Of a stretch of 37,357 nt of DNA, positions 26,091 through 34,307 are shown piece by piece. Each line of letters begins with the position of its first letter. Positions within the stretch are counted from its first letter, which is position 1. The notes under the pieces were generated by a model, which was not told the DNA's origin, ran no database searches, and saw only the letters and a list, made by a program, of their open reading frames with translations. The position numbers and the translations under genes are program-made. Origin of the DNA: Verrucomicrobiales bacterium (GTDB taxonomy: Bacteria; Verrucomicrobiota; Verrucomicrobiia; Verrucomicrobiales; DEV007); assembly GCA_028281705.1 (NCBI GenBank), contig JANQJH010000418.1:1-37357 (forward strand). Direction: 5' to 3'.

Positions 26091-26332
26091 TTCCGAGTTT
26101 CGACATCGTCATCCTCATCTTCCTCGTGGTCACGGCCGTCATCGCCCTGACCCTCAAGGATCTCTTGGCCTCGGCCATGGTCCTGGGGATCTACAGCTTT
26201 CTCATGTGCCTACTCTGGGCCGAGATGAGTGCCGTCGACGTCGCCTTCACCGAAGCTACCGTCGGTGCCGGCGTTAGCACTGTCATCATGATCGCCACGG
26301 TCTATCAAACCACGCGAAAATCTCGAGACTGA
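26087..26332 (+). CDS. MbhD-like subunit (DUF4040; equivalent to part of the MrpA C-terminus)
   Basis: The protein has 81 residues with three helices: about 5-22, 26-45 and 55-73. 'ALTLKDLLASAMVLGIYSFLMCLLWAEMSAVDVAFTEATVGAGVSTVIMIATVYQTTRKS' is the DUF4040/MbhD pattern, with a conserved acidic pair in 'AVDVAFTEATVG'. In Bacillus-type Mrp this segment is the C-terminal extension of MrpA. Here, as in membrane-bound hydrogenases (MbhD), it is a separate small gene. Confidence 0.88.
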   Translation: MIPSFDIVILIFLVVTAVIALTLKDLLASAMVLGIYSFLMCLLWAEMSAVDVAFTEATVGAGVSTVIMIATVYQTTRKSRD

Positions 26333-26348
26333 TAGAAAGGAAATTGTT

Positions 26349-27113
26349 ATGGCAGCGATGAAACTCTTCGCCCTGATCACCGTGATCATCACGGGCGCCC
26401 TCCTGCTCTACGCCTCCAAAGATTTCCCCGCCTGGGGCGATCCGCTCTCCCCAGCCAACAACAGCGAACTCTCACGCCATTACATCACGGAGACGCGGGT
26501 GGAGACGGAAGTGCCAAACATCGTCACCGCCGTCCTGGCAGATTATCGGGGATACGATACCATGTTCGAGACCGTCGTCATCTTCGTCGCCGGACTCGGC
26601 ATCCTCGCCGTCTTGCGGCAATCCCCCTCCGCCGGTGAGCCCTTGCCCGTCCCCAGGGATCGCTTCCAAGAGCGCGACATGATCACCATCATGACGTGCC
26701 GCCTCACCGTCCCCCTCATCCAACTCTTCGCCCTTTACGTCCTGGCCCACGGCCACTACAGCCCCGGCGGCGGCTTCCAGGGCGGGGTCATGTTCGGAGC
26801 CAGCTTCATTCTCATCGCCCTCACCGGAGGTCTCTCTGAAGCCCTCAAACGCCTCTCCGAACAACGCGCGATTTTCCTCGCCGCCCTCGGCGTCCTCATC
26901 TACGCCGGGACCGGACTCCTCTGCATGTTCCTCGGCAAGAACTTCTTGGACTATCACATTTTGAGCCAGTGGCTTCCCGACACCACCGCCGTCAAAGCGC
27001 GCTATCACGCCATGCTCATCGTTGAAATCGGTGTCGCCTTCACCGTCACCGCCATCATGTTCACCATCTACGCTACCCTCTCTTCCAAAGGGCGCATGCG
27101 CGGCGGACTCTAA
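26349..27113 (+). CDS. mnhB: MnhB-type antiporter subunit with N-terminal MbhE-like domain
   Basis: The protein has 254 residues. The first 95 or so contain a helix ('FALITVIITGALLLYAS'), a soluble loop and 'TAVLADYRGYDTMFETVVIFVAGLGILAVL', the MbhE-like part that in Bacillus lies at the MrpA C-terminus. From about 110 the MrpB domain follows: 'TIMTCRLTVPLIQLFALYVLAHGHYSPGGGFQGGVMFGASFILIAL', then three more helices. A ribosome-binding site AAAGGAAA precedes the ATG. The fusion of MbhE and MrpB domains is known in this type of cluster. Confidence 0.9.
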   Translation: MAAMKLFALITVIITGALLLYASKDFPAWGDPLSPANNSELSRHYITETRVETEVPNIVTAVLADYRGYDTMFETVVIFVAGLGILAVLRQSPSAGEPLPVPRDRFQERDMITIMTCRLTVPLIQLFALYVLAHGHYSPGGGFQGGVMFGASFILIALTGGLSEALKRLSEQRAIFLAALGVLIYAGTGLLCMFLGKNFLDYHILSQWLPDTTAVKARYHAMLIVEIGVAFTVTAIMFTIYATLSSKGRMRGGL

Positions 27114-27142
27114 CGAACCCATCGGACTAGGAAGCAGCATCC

Positions 27143-27592
27143 ATGGAAGCCTTCATCGCCAATTTCAATTACTGGATCTACATCATCCTCATGATGATCG
27201 GTCTCTTCGCCATGATCGCGAAGAAGAACCTCATCAAGAAACTTGTCGGCATGTCGATTTTTCAGACCGCCATCATTCTCTTCTACGTCTCCATCGGCGT
27301 GAAACAGGGTGCCACCATTCCCATTCTCCCCGAAGAAGCTGTCCACCCCAAGACCACCGCCGGCGAGACCTCGCATCACAACGGCGAAGACGGCGACGCT
27401 CACGCCGGCGAACTCCCGGAAATTGATGCGCAAGACTATACCAATCCCATCCCCCACGTCTTGATGCTCACCGCCATTGTCGTCGGGGTCGGCACCTTGG
27501 GCCTCGCCTTGGCCATCGCCCAGCGAGTGCATTACCACTACGGCACCCTTGAGGAAACCGAAATTCTGAAGCAGATCCAGTCCGGACAGTGA
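27143..27592 (+). CDS. mnhC: Mrp/Mnh antiporter subunit C (NuoK-like) with acidic/His-rich insert
   Basis: The protein has 149 residues, against about 110-125 in most MrpC proteins. Helices lie at about 10-27, 33-53 and 104-126. The conserved 'LVGMSIFQTAIILFYVSIG' and 'NPIPHVLMLTAIVVGVGTLGLALAIA' bracket a hydrophilic insert (about 64-98) rich in Glu, Asp and His ('SHHNGEDGDAHAGELPEID'). The C-terminal tail of about 25 residues is also longer than usual. NuoK-type subunits contribute buried carboxylates to the proton path; here the Glu/Gln positions near 'MSIFQTA' are the candidates. Its stop overlaps the next start. Confidence 0.9.
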   Translation: MEAFIANFNYWIYIILMMIGLFAMIAKKNLIKKLVGMSIFQTAIILFYVSIGVKQGATIPILPEEAVHPKTTAGETSHHNGEDGDAHAGELPEIDAQDYTNPIPHVLMLTAIVVGVGTLGLALAIAQRVHYHYGTLEETEILKQIQSGQ

Positions 27593-29175
27593 TGGCAGAG
27601 CAATTCCCTATTCTCATCGTCATCGCCCCGCTTTTCGGTGCCCTCCTCGTGGCACTCCTGGGCTTTCGCTTTCCCAAGATGTGCCTTCCCCTGGCACTAC
27701 TCTCACTAGCGGTATCTCTTGTCAGCGCCGTCGGGACCTTCCTCAGCGTTCTCGAGACCGGCCCGCAGATCTACAGTCTCAGCGGGTGGGAACGCGTCGA
27801 CAAGGCCACGGGACCCATTTCCGTGAGCATCGAATACCGCGTGGATATCCTCAGCGGTATCGTTCTCGTCGTCATCGCCCTCGTCGGGCTGCTCAATGCG
27901 CTCTACTCCAAGGCAAGCATCGCCCTGGAGACGCCGGACAAGATCCCCCACTACTGCATTCTCTATCTCTTGCTCGTCTCCGGTCTGGCGGGCATGACGA
28001 TCACCAACGACGCCTTCAATCTCTACGTCCTCCTGGAGATCTCCTCCCTCACCAGCTACGCCCTCATCGCTATCGGCTCCAAGAGGGCCGTCCTCTCGGC
28101 CTTCAACTATGTCATCATGGGAACCATCGGCGCCTCCTTTTACCTTCTCGGCGTCGGTTATCTCTACATGATGACGGGCACTCTCAACATGACGGATATC
28201 CGGGAAGCTCTCGCCACCCTGCCGCTGGAATCTCCCTCCATCCACGTGGCATTCATGCTCATCATGGTCGGCGTCTGGATCAAGATGGCTTTCTTCCCTC
28301 TCCACGGCTGGATGCCCAACGCCTACGCCTACTCCCCCACCGCCACCGGTTCACTCATGGCCCCCCTGGTCACCAAGGTCATGATCTATATCATGATCCG
28401 CATGATGATGAGCGTCTTCGGCGTCGCCTATGTCTTCGAGTATCTCGACTGGTCAAACCTCATCGTCGGACTCTCCGTCATCGCCATCGTCGCCGGTTCC
28501 TTCTTCGCCCTCTCGCGGAGCGACCTCCGCAAGATGCTCACCTATCTCATCGTCGCCGAAGTCGGCTACATGGTTGGTGGCGCCTGGCTAGCCAACGCCA
28601 ACGGCATGACCGGTGCCATCTATCATATCATCAGCGACGCCATGATGACCTTCTGCCTCTTCATGGCGATCGGGATCATCGTCACCCGCACTGGCAATCA
28701 CCGACTGACCGCTTTCCAAGGACTCTATCGCAAAATGCCCATCACCATGGTCGGCTTCACCATCGGAGCCCTCTCCATGATCGGTCTCCCGCCCACCTGC
28801 GGATTCTTTAGCAAATGGTACCTCGTTCACGGCGGGATCGAAGCCGGACAATGGGCCTATGTCGTGGCCCTCCTATTCTCCAGCCTCGTCAACGCCATCC
28901 TCTTCTTCCGCTTGATCGAAATGGCCTTCTTCCACGGGGCCCACACCCACGGTGAAACCGTCGATGACGATGACCACGCCCATCATCACCGGAACGGTCT
29001 CGACCCCGATTCCGCACCCGAGCAGACCCTTCCCCAAGTGCCCTGGTCCATGTTGGCCCCCATGCTCCTCGTCGCGACCAGCCTGATCCTCATCGGCGTC
29101 TTCAATCGCGAAATCACCGCGTGGATCGGCACGGCCCTGGAAAGCTTCAACCTCGCTCAGAGCGGACAAGAGTAG
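27592..29175 (+). CDS. mnhD: Antiporter subunit D-type (MrpD-like, NuoM/N family), first of three paralogues
   Basis: I use the ATG at 27592, which shares its A with the mnhC stop; a GTG at 27589 is in frame one codon earlier. The protein has 527 residues and about 14 helices. Key residues of the proton channel are present: Glu149 in 'LYVLLEISSLTSY', Lys231 in 'WIKMAFFPLHGWMP' and Lys262 in 'LVTKVMIY'. A later Lys lies in 'CGFFSKWYLV'. 'NDAFNLYVLLEISSLTSYALIAIG' is the usual MrpD wording. Between the last helices is a His/Asp-rich loop ('HGAHTHGETVDDDDHAHHH'). Confidence 0.93.
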   Translation: MAEQFPILIVIAPLFGALLVALLGFRFPKMCLPLALLSLAVSLVSAVGTFLSVLETGPQIYSLSGWERVDKATGPISVSIEYRVDILSGIVLVVIALVGLLNALYSKASIALETPDKIPHYCILYLLLVSGLAGMTITNDAFNLYVLLEISSLTSYALIAIGSKRAVLSAFNYVIMGTIGASFYLLGVGYLYMMTGTLNMTDIREALATLPLESPSIHVAFMLIMVGVWIKMAFFPLHGWMPNAYAYSPTATGSLMAPLVTKVMIYIMIRMMMSVFGVAYVFEYLDWSNLIVGLSVIAIVAGSFFALSRSDLRKMLTYLIVAEVGYMVGGAWLANANGMTGAIYHIISDAMMTFCLFMAIGIIVTRTGNHRLTAFQGLYRKMPITMVGFTIGALSMIGLPPTCGFFSKWYLVHGGIEAGQWAYVVALLFSSLVNAILFFRLIEMAFFHGAHTHGETVDDDDHAHHHRNGLDPDSAPEQTLPQVPWSMLAPMLLVATSLILIGVFNREITAWIGTALESFNLAQSGQE

Positions 29176-29182
29176 AGCAAGC

Positions 29183-30655
29183 ATGGAAACGGTTACTAGC
29201 ATCCTCCCTCTCGCAGCCTGTTTGGCCTCACTCCTGGCAGTGATACCAATCGTCTTCTTTCGCAAGATCCCGAATTTGCGTGAGAGCGCCACTGTCTTCG
29301 CCGGCTTGGCCAAGTTCTCTCTCGTTCTCGCCATGCTTCCAGGCGTTCTCGACGGCAAAGTCTATGAATTCAAACTTCTTGAGATCGTCGAGGGAATCCC
29401 TCTCGTCTTCCGGGTCGATGGCCTTGGGATGTTGTTTGCTTTGGTGGCGTCCTCGCTGTGGATCCTCACATCGTTCTACGCCATCGGCTACATGCGCGGA
29501 CTCAAGGAACATAGGCAAACCCGTTTCTTCTCCTTCTTCGCCATCTCTCTCTCGGCCACTCTCGGAGTCGCCTTCGCCGGCAATCTCCTTACCCTCTACG
29601 TGTTTTACGAGGTGCTCTCGCTAGCGACCTACCCGCTGGTGACGCATCATCAAGACAGGGAAGCCCGTTCGGGCGGCCGCACCTACTTGACCTATCTCCT
29701 GAGCACTTCCATCGGGTTTGTTCTGCCGGCCATGGTCTATTGCTACATGAAGTCCGGTAGCAGCCTGACCTTTACGGAACCCACGGATTGGGAAGGCCTC
29801 TTGAGTGGCGGGCATGTTTTGGTGCTCTTGCTGCTCTTTGTCTTCGGCTTCGCCAAGGCCGGGGTCATGCCCTTCCACTCGTGGCTGCCCAACGCCATGG
29901 TGGCGCCAACGCCGGTCTCGGCACTCCTACATGCCGTGGCAGTCGTCAAGGTCGGTGTCTTTAGCATCGTTAGGGTCTTCACCGGTGTCTTTGGAACAGA
30001 CTTTCTCCAAGGCTTCGATATGTCCTTGGTGATTAGTTACATCGCGGCCTTCACCATTCTGGTTTCGTCGCTCATAGCCCTCACCCAGGACAACTTGAAG
30101 CGGCGCTTGGCCTTCTCCACCATCGGTCAACTGAGCTACATCGTGCTTGGTGTATCGCTTCTCACGCCACTGGGTGTGACCGGCAGCCAGATGCACATCG
30201 CCATGCACGCCTTCGGCAAGATCACCTTGTTCTTCTGCGCCGGAGCTATCTACGTGGCTGCTCACAAGAAGTATGTCAGCGAACTCGTCGGCATTGGGAG
30301 AGTCATGCCCTACACAATGAGCGCCTTCGCCGTGGGCTCTCTCAGTGTGATCGGCCTCCCCATCACGGGTGGTCTCATCTCCAAATGGTACCTAGTCATG
30401 GGGACCATGGAATCTGGCCATTGGCCCTTACTCGTAGTCTTCCTATTCAGCTCGATCCTCAACGCCGCCTACTTTCTCCCCATCGTTTACCAGGCATTCT
30501 TTTTGCCACCTCCCAACGGTGCCACGGAACGACGCGAGGCGCCCCTCTGTTGTCTGATCCCCCTCTGCCTCACAGCCACAATTTCCCTGGCCTGCTTCGT
30601 CTACCCACGCTTTTTCTTACAACTCACCTCCGCAGCGACAGAGATCCGATTCTAA
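29183..30655 (+). CDS. Antiporter subunit of NuoL/MrpA N-terminal type, second paralogue
   Basis: The protein has 490 residues and about 14 helices. Channel residues are present: Glu143 in 'LYVFYEVLSLATY', Lys225 in 'FGFAKAGVMPFHSWLP' and Lys256 in 'HAVAVVKVGVF', with His250 as in NuoL/MrpA ('APTPVSALLHA'). 'GGLISKWYLVMG' carries the late Lys. It therefore looks like the NuoL-type half of MrpA without the C-terminal MbhD/MbhE extension, which here lies in separate genes. Seven bases separate it from the first paralogue. Confidence 0.9.
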   Translation: METVTSILPLAACLASLLAVIPIVFFRKIPNLRESATVFAGLAKFSLVLAMLPGVLDGKVYEFKLLEIVEGIPLVFRVDGLGMLFALVASSLWILTSFYAIGYMRGLKEHRQTRFFSFFAISLSATLGVAFAGNLLTLYVFYEVLSLATYPLVTHHQDREARSGGRTYLTYLLSTSIGFVLPAMVYCYMKSGSSLTFTEPTDWEGLLSGGHVLVLLLLFVFGFAKAGVMPFHSWLPNAMVAPTPVSALLHAVAVVKVGVFSIVRVFTGVFGTDFLQGFDMSLVISYIAAFTILVSSLIALTQDNLKRRLAFSTIGQLSYIVLGVSLLTPLGVTGSQMHIAMHAFGKITLFFCAGAIYVAAHKKYVSELVGIGRVMPYTMSAFAVGSLSVIGLPITGGLISKWYLVMGTMESGHWPLLVVFLFSSILNAAYFLPIVYQAFFLPPPNGATERREAPLCCLIPLCLTATISLACFVYPRFFLQLTSAATEIRF

Positions 30656-30661
30656 CGGACC

Positions 30662-30964
30662 ATGACCGAATCAGAGACAACCTCCAAAGAGACCAAGGAC
30701 TGGATCTATAGATCCTCCTCCAAGCGCCTACTCATGGCCCTGCTAATGCTCGCCTGTGCGGCCTCTGTGGCCGCCGAACTCCTCGTCGGAGAACGACACG
30801 CCAAGTTCGGTATCGATGGCTTCTTCGGATTTTACGCCCTCCTGGGATTCATCAGCTGCACGGTGATGATCTTCCTGGCCAAGATCCTGGGATTCGTGCT
30901 CAAGGCACCAACAGACTACTACGGAGATACTGAGGCTAACAAGAAGGAGGACTCCTTGTCATGA
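30662..30964 (+). CDS. Small two-helix membrane protein embedded in the antiporter cluster
   Basis: The protein has 100 residues. A charged N-terminus (about 1-21) is followed by a helix at about 23-41, a loop 'GERHAKFGIDGFFGFYALLGF' and a second helix at about 56-80, then an acidic/Lys tail with 'DYYGD'. The 'rHxxFxIDGxFGFYAxxGF...AK' pattern resembles a small unnamed protein I recall beside Mrp- and Nuo-like genes in other bacteria, but I cannot name a family. It starts six bases after the second antiporter subunit, and its stop overlaps the third (ATGA), so it is very likely an accessory subunit of the complex. Confidence 0.75.
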   Translation: MTESETTSKETKDWIYRSSSKRLLMALLMLACAASVAAELLVGERHAKFGIDGFFGFYALLGFISCTVMIFLAKILGFVLKAPTDYYGDTEANKKEDSLS

Positions 30965-32742
30965 CGTTCCACCCGGCTTTCGTTCTCCTGCTCGGTGCGG
31001 TCTTGGCGCCTCTGATTCCAGGAAAGGCACGCAATTTCTTTGTCATCGCCCTCCCCGTCGTCGCCTTCACCCTCATCGCTGGGCTTCCGGCAGGCACCCA
31101 CGGGCAACTCACCTGGCTCGCAGGCTTCGGCGACCTCACACTTCTGCGCGTCGATAAGCTTTCCAAGGCTTTTGGCTACATCTTCACCATCAATGCGACG
31201 GCCGCCTTCATTTACGCCTTCTATTTGAAGGACAACACCCAACACATCTCTGCCTTGCTCTATATTGGCAGTGCGTTGGGCGCGGTCTTCGCCGGGGATC
31301 TCATCTCCCTCTATGTCTTCTGGGAAATCATGGCCGTCACTTCCACCATGCTGATCCTGGCCCGCCGCACCTCACGAGCTAACAGCTCGGCCTTCCGCTA
31401 CATCCTGCTTCACATTCTCGGCGGCCTCTTCTTCCTCGCCGGCATCGTCCTCACCTACCAGCATACCGGAAGCCTGGCCTTCGAGAGTTTCGACTGGATC
31501 GACGATCGCAACGCCGGCACTTGGCTCATTCTCCTTGGCTTCCTCGTGAACGCCGCAGCGCCTCCTTTCTCCGCCTGGTTGTCCGATGCCTACCCCGAAG
31601 CCACCGTCACTGGATCGGTGATTCTGAGCGCCTACACCACCAAGACGGCGGTCTACACCTTGATCCGTGGATTCCCAGGATGGGAGGTTCTCATGGTCGT
31701 TGGTTGTGCCATGGCCCTCTACGGAATCATCTATGCTCTGTTGGAAAACGATATGCGCCGTATCCTGGCGTATTCCATCATCAATCAGGTAGGTTTCATG
31801 GTCTGCGCCGTGGGCATCGGCACCGCCATGTGCCTCGACGGCGCCGTGGCCCACGCCTTTTGCCATATCATCTACAAGTCCCTTCTGTGGATGAGTGCCG
31901 GCGCGGTTCTCTACCGCGTGGGCAAGAGCAAGTGCACCGATCTCGGCGGGCTTTACAAATCAATGCCCTGGAGTCTCTGGTTAGGTGTCATTGGCGCGCT
32001 CTCCATCTCTGCCGTACCACTGACCAGCGGTTTTACGAGCAAGAGCATCATCCTCGCGGGTGCTGCCTACGAGCATCTCTTCTGGCCCTGGATCATCTTA
32101 GAGATCGCCTCAGCAGGCGTCTTTCTCCATGCAGGAATCAAGTTTCCCTACTTTGTCTTCTTTGCCAAAGACCGAGGGCACCGCGTCGACGAAGCGCCCC
32201 CATCCATGCTTCTCGGCATGGGTATCCTGGCCTTCTTTTGCTTGGCTCTGGGACTTTACCCGGCACCGCTCTACCAGATCTTGCCAAACTATGGAACCGG
32301 CGCCTATGACTTCAGCGCCTGGAAGTTCGAGAAAGTGGTGACTCAAATGCAGTTGCTGCTCCTCTCAGCTCTCACCTTCTTCGTTTGGATCAAGTGGCTC
32401 AAGCGCACGGACACCATCGTGCTCGATACCGATTGGTTTTACCGCAAAGGTGGGAGTGCCTTCTATTGGCTCAGTGACGTCACACTCAACGCCCTGAACA
32501 AGATCACCAAATCCATCGTGGTCGATACCTGGCTCAAGAATCTCGCCCAGTTTCTTCAGCATGGTCCAGCACGGCTCCTCGTCGCCCTCCAACTCCCCTT
32601 CTGGAGCTTGGACGGCCTCGAAGGCGAAGAGTTGCAGGCCAAGCGGGCCGCTTTTTACGAACGCGCCCGCCTCGGCGCCTTCCCCATTGGCTTCACCGCC
32701 TTTCTCGCTGTGCTCATCCTGGCCCTATTGTTCTTCTTCTAA
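30961..32742 (+). CDS. Antiporter subunit, third NuoL/M/N-type paralogue with C-terminal extension
   Basis: The protein has 593 residues. The antiporter core has Glu122 in 'LYVFWEIMAVTST' and Lys228 in 'AYTTKTAVYTLIRGFPG'. The usual helix-7 Lys is replaced by Asn197 in 'GFLVNAAAPPFSAWL'. 'NQVGFMVCAVGIG' and 'AVAHAFCHIIYKSLLWMSAGAVLYR' are family-typical. After the core, about 150 residues run from 'DTDWFYRKGGSAFYWLSD' through an amphipathic stretch to a last helix ending 'LAVLILALLFFF', which could correspond to the lateral helix of NuoL (inference). It is the last gene of the cluster; ribE follows after 54 bases. Confidence 0.9.
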   Translation: MTFHPAFVLLLGAVLAPLIPGKARNFFVIALPVVAFTLIAGLPAGTHGQLTWLAGFGDLTLLRVDKLSKAFGYIFTINATAAFIYAFYLKDNTQHISALLYIGSALGAVFAGDLISLYVFWEIMAVTSTMLILARRTSRANSSAFRYILLHILGGLFFLAGIVLTYQHTGSLAFESFDWIDDRNAGTWLILLGFLVNAAAPPFSAWLSDAYPEATVTGSVILSAYTTKTAVYTLIRGFPGWEVLMVVGCAMALYGIIYALLENDMRRILAYSIINQVGFMVCAVGIGTAMCLDGAVAHAFCHIIYKSLLWMSAGAVLYRVGKSKCTDLGGLYKSMPWSLWLGVIGALSISAVPLTSGFTSKSIILAGAAYEHLFWPWIILEIASAGVFLHAGIKFPYFVFFAKDRGHRVDEAPPSMLLGMGILAFFCLALGLYPAPLYQILPNYGTGAYDFSAWKFEKVVTQMQLLLLSALTFFVWIKWLKRTDTIVLDTDWFYRKGGSAFYWLSDVTLNALNKITKSIVVDTWLKNLAQFLQHGPARLLVALQLPFWSLDGLEGEELQAKRAAFYERARLGAFPIGFTAFLAVLILALLFFF

Positions 32743-32796
32743 CGAGACCAATCGAGGTCTGAACGACCCACCATCTAACCGAGAGTCCTCATTCGC

Positions 32797-33402
32797 ATGT
32801 TCACTGGAATCATTGAGAACAAGGGTGAGATCAGCCAGATCACGCCGCTCGACGACGGCGGCGCCCGTCTCTCCATCCGGATTCCTTTCGCCGGGGATCT
32901 CAGCATCGGCGAAAGCGTAGCCGTCAATGGTTGCTGCCTCACGGTGACCCTGATCGTGGATGACACGGTGAGTTTCGATCTCCTCCAACAGACGCTCAAT
33001 GTCACCAATCTCGGCAAATTGGTTCCCGGCGGGCAGGTCAATCTCGAACGCGCCCTCCTCCCATCGGATCGCCTCAGCGGTCACCTCGTCCAGGGACACG
33101 TCGACGAGACCGCCGAGATCGTCGACATCACCCCAGAGGGACAGGACACCAAAGTCGTCGTCGCCCTGCCTGCCAACGCCGCCGCTCTAGTCATCCCCAA
33201 AGGCTCCATCGCCGTCGACGGCATCAGCCTCACCATCGCCGAACTTGGCGATGACACCTTCACCGTCTGGATCATTCCCCACACCCTAGAGCTGACCAAC
33301 CTCAGCACCAAGCAGCCCGGCGACCTGGTGAACCTCGAATTCGACTTGTTAGGCAAGTACGTCCAGCGCCAACTTGCTCTCCAAGCACCCGCAGAAGGGT
33401 AG
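32797..33402 (+). CDS. ribE: Riboflavin synthase, alpha chain
   Basis: The protein has 201 residues and starts with the signature 'MFTGIIENKGEI'. It has two lumazine-binding repeats: the first from 1 to about 95, with 'GESVAVNGCCLTVT' and 'SFDLLQQTLNVTNLG', and the second from about 98, with 'HLVQGHVDETAEI' and 'IAVDGISLTIAEL'. The enzyme dismutates two 6,7-dimethyl-8-ribityllumazine molecules into riboflavin and a pyrimidinedione. Full length, no obvious defects. No other rib gene or FMN riboswitch is visible. It lies 54 bases after the antiporter cluster and may be read through from it. Confidence 0.97.
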   Translation: MFTGIIENKGEISQITPLDDGGARLSIRIPFAGDLSIGESVAVNGCCLTVTLIVDDTVSFDLLQQTLNVTNLGKLVPGGQVNLERALLPSDRLSGHLVQGHVDETAEIVDITPEGQDTKVVVALPANAAALVIPKGSIAVDGISLTIAELGDDTFTVWIIPHTLELTNLSTKQPGDLVNLEFDLLGKYVQRQLALQAPAEG

Positions 33403-33891
33403 ACGAAGACCATCCATCAAATCGTCCTGCCTACCTACCAACGCCCCACACGTGATGCGGACACTCCTATCCGCCCGATCTTGCGGAGTCAGTCATCAAC
33501 CAAAACTTACAATCACACATCGCTGATACGATCACATGCCCATCGATCACTTTTCGTGATTTCCGTGCCTTTCGTTGACCCTGATCATCCCTCCCTCGAA
33601 CGATCTCCCCGTCAATCGTCAATCAAGAAACCAATCATCACCCGTCCGATCACGTCCGCCTCTCTATCGAGCGATCGATCTCTCTCTATCTATTTCGTGA
33701 TTTTCGCGCCTTTCGTTGACCCTCCTTTCTCGCCCATACACCTGCGCCGATCACCGACACCGGTGACTCCAGACTCCCGATCGGCCGAGGCTGTACCAGT
33801 CCTTGGGCAGCAGATGCCCCCCACGGTGGCCCACCCAAGACTGAACTTCACCACCGAATCACCGTCGCGCTACGACCAGATCGCCTTCAAA
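33403..33891. other. Gene-free region of GATC- and pyrimidine-rich sequence with a 31-bp repeat
   Basis: A 31-base sequence 'TTTCGTGATTTCCGTGCCTT...' occurs at 33552-33582 and again at 33693-33723 with 29 of 31 bases identical. Runs such as 'ATCGAGCGATCGATCTCTCTC' surround the copies. Similar 'TTTCGTG...TTTCGTGG' sequences are frequent between genes in Verrucomicrobiota. The open frame at 33481-33972 is low-complexity and I do not call it a gene. Confidence 0.55.
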
Positions 33892-34185
33892 TCAGCGACC
33901 GACCGACGCCTCCCCAAAGATCGCCTGCAGCGCCCGATCCGGCAAGTTCACCCTGGGCCTTGGCATCGCTAGGACGGCCCAACCGGAATCTGCCTCCCAC
34001 AGCCAGGGACATGCCAGCGGAGGCTCGTTGAAAGGGATCGAGAACTTGGCGCTGTCAACCATGGCGGAGTGATCATGGACCGCCCAGCCCCACGGAGCGT
34101 CGATTGATTGGTCTCTCGTCGCCTCCCGGACCCCACCTGGAATAATTGTTTCACGAATCCGTTGACGCCCACGGAGAATCCGCAT
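33892..34185 (-). CDS. Hypothetical protein, possible
   Basis: From an ATG at 34185 the minus strand encodes 97 residues beginning 'MRILRGRQRIRETIIPGGVR' and containing 'WGWAVHDHSAMVDSAKFSIP' and 'PLACPWLWEADSGWAVLAMP'. The Trp-rich composition and G/C-ending codons look more like coding sequence than the surrounding spacer, but I know no family for it and see no clear ribosome-binding site. The same frame extends upstream through the tRNA-Ser gene, where it reads the artefact 'VRVGFEPTEPFQARIF'. It may be a relic. Confidence 0.3.
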   Translation of the reverse strand: MRILRGRQRIRETIIPGGVREATRDQSIDAPWGWAVHDHSAMVDSAKFSIPFNEPPLACPWLWEADSGWAVLAMPRPRVNLPDRALQAIFGEASVGR

Positions 34186-34217
34186 TAGTAACGGGGAGAA
34201 ATTTCGACTCTCGAATC

Positions 34218-34307
34218 GGTCAGGTGGCTGAGTGGTCGAAAGCACATCTTTGCTAAAGATGCGAGCCTGAAAGGGTTCCGTGGGTTCGAATCCCACCCTG
34301 ACCGCCA
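34218..34307 (+). tRNA. tRNA-Ser (GCT)
   Basis: The 5' acceptor arm GGTCAGG pairs with CCTGACC, followed by discriminator G and encoded CCA (34305-34307). The D arm is 'TGGCTGAGTGGTCGAAAGCA', as in serine tRNAs. The anticodon stem-loop is 'ATCTTTGCTAAAGAT' with anticodon GCT. A long variable arm and the T arm 'GTGGGTTCGAATCCCAC' follow. The total is 90 bases, in keeping with a class II tRNA. Confidence 0.97.

Noticed and set aside
27681-28811. A 376-codon plus-strand frame inside the MrpD-like gene
   Set aside because: It is a His/Arg-rich shadow frame of a clearly coding gene caused by its C-ending codons.
33481-33972. A 163-codon frame after ribE
   Set aside because: It consists of Ser/Pro/Arg-rich low-complexity sequence containing the 31-bp repeat, with no ribosome-binding site.
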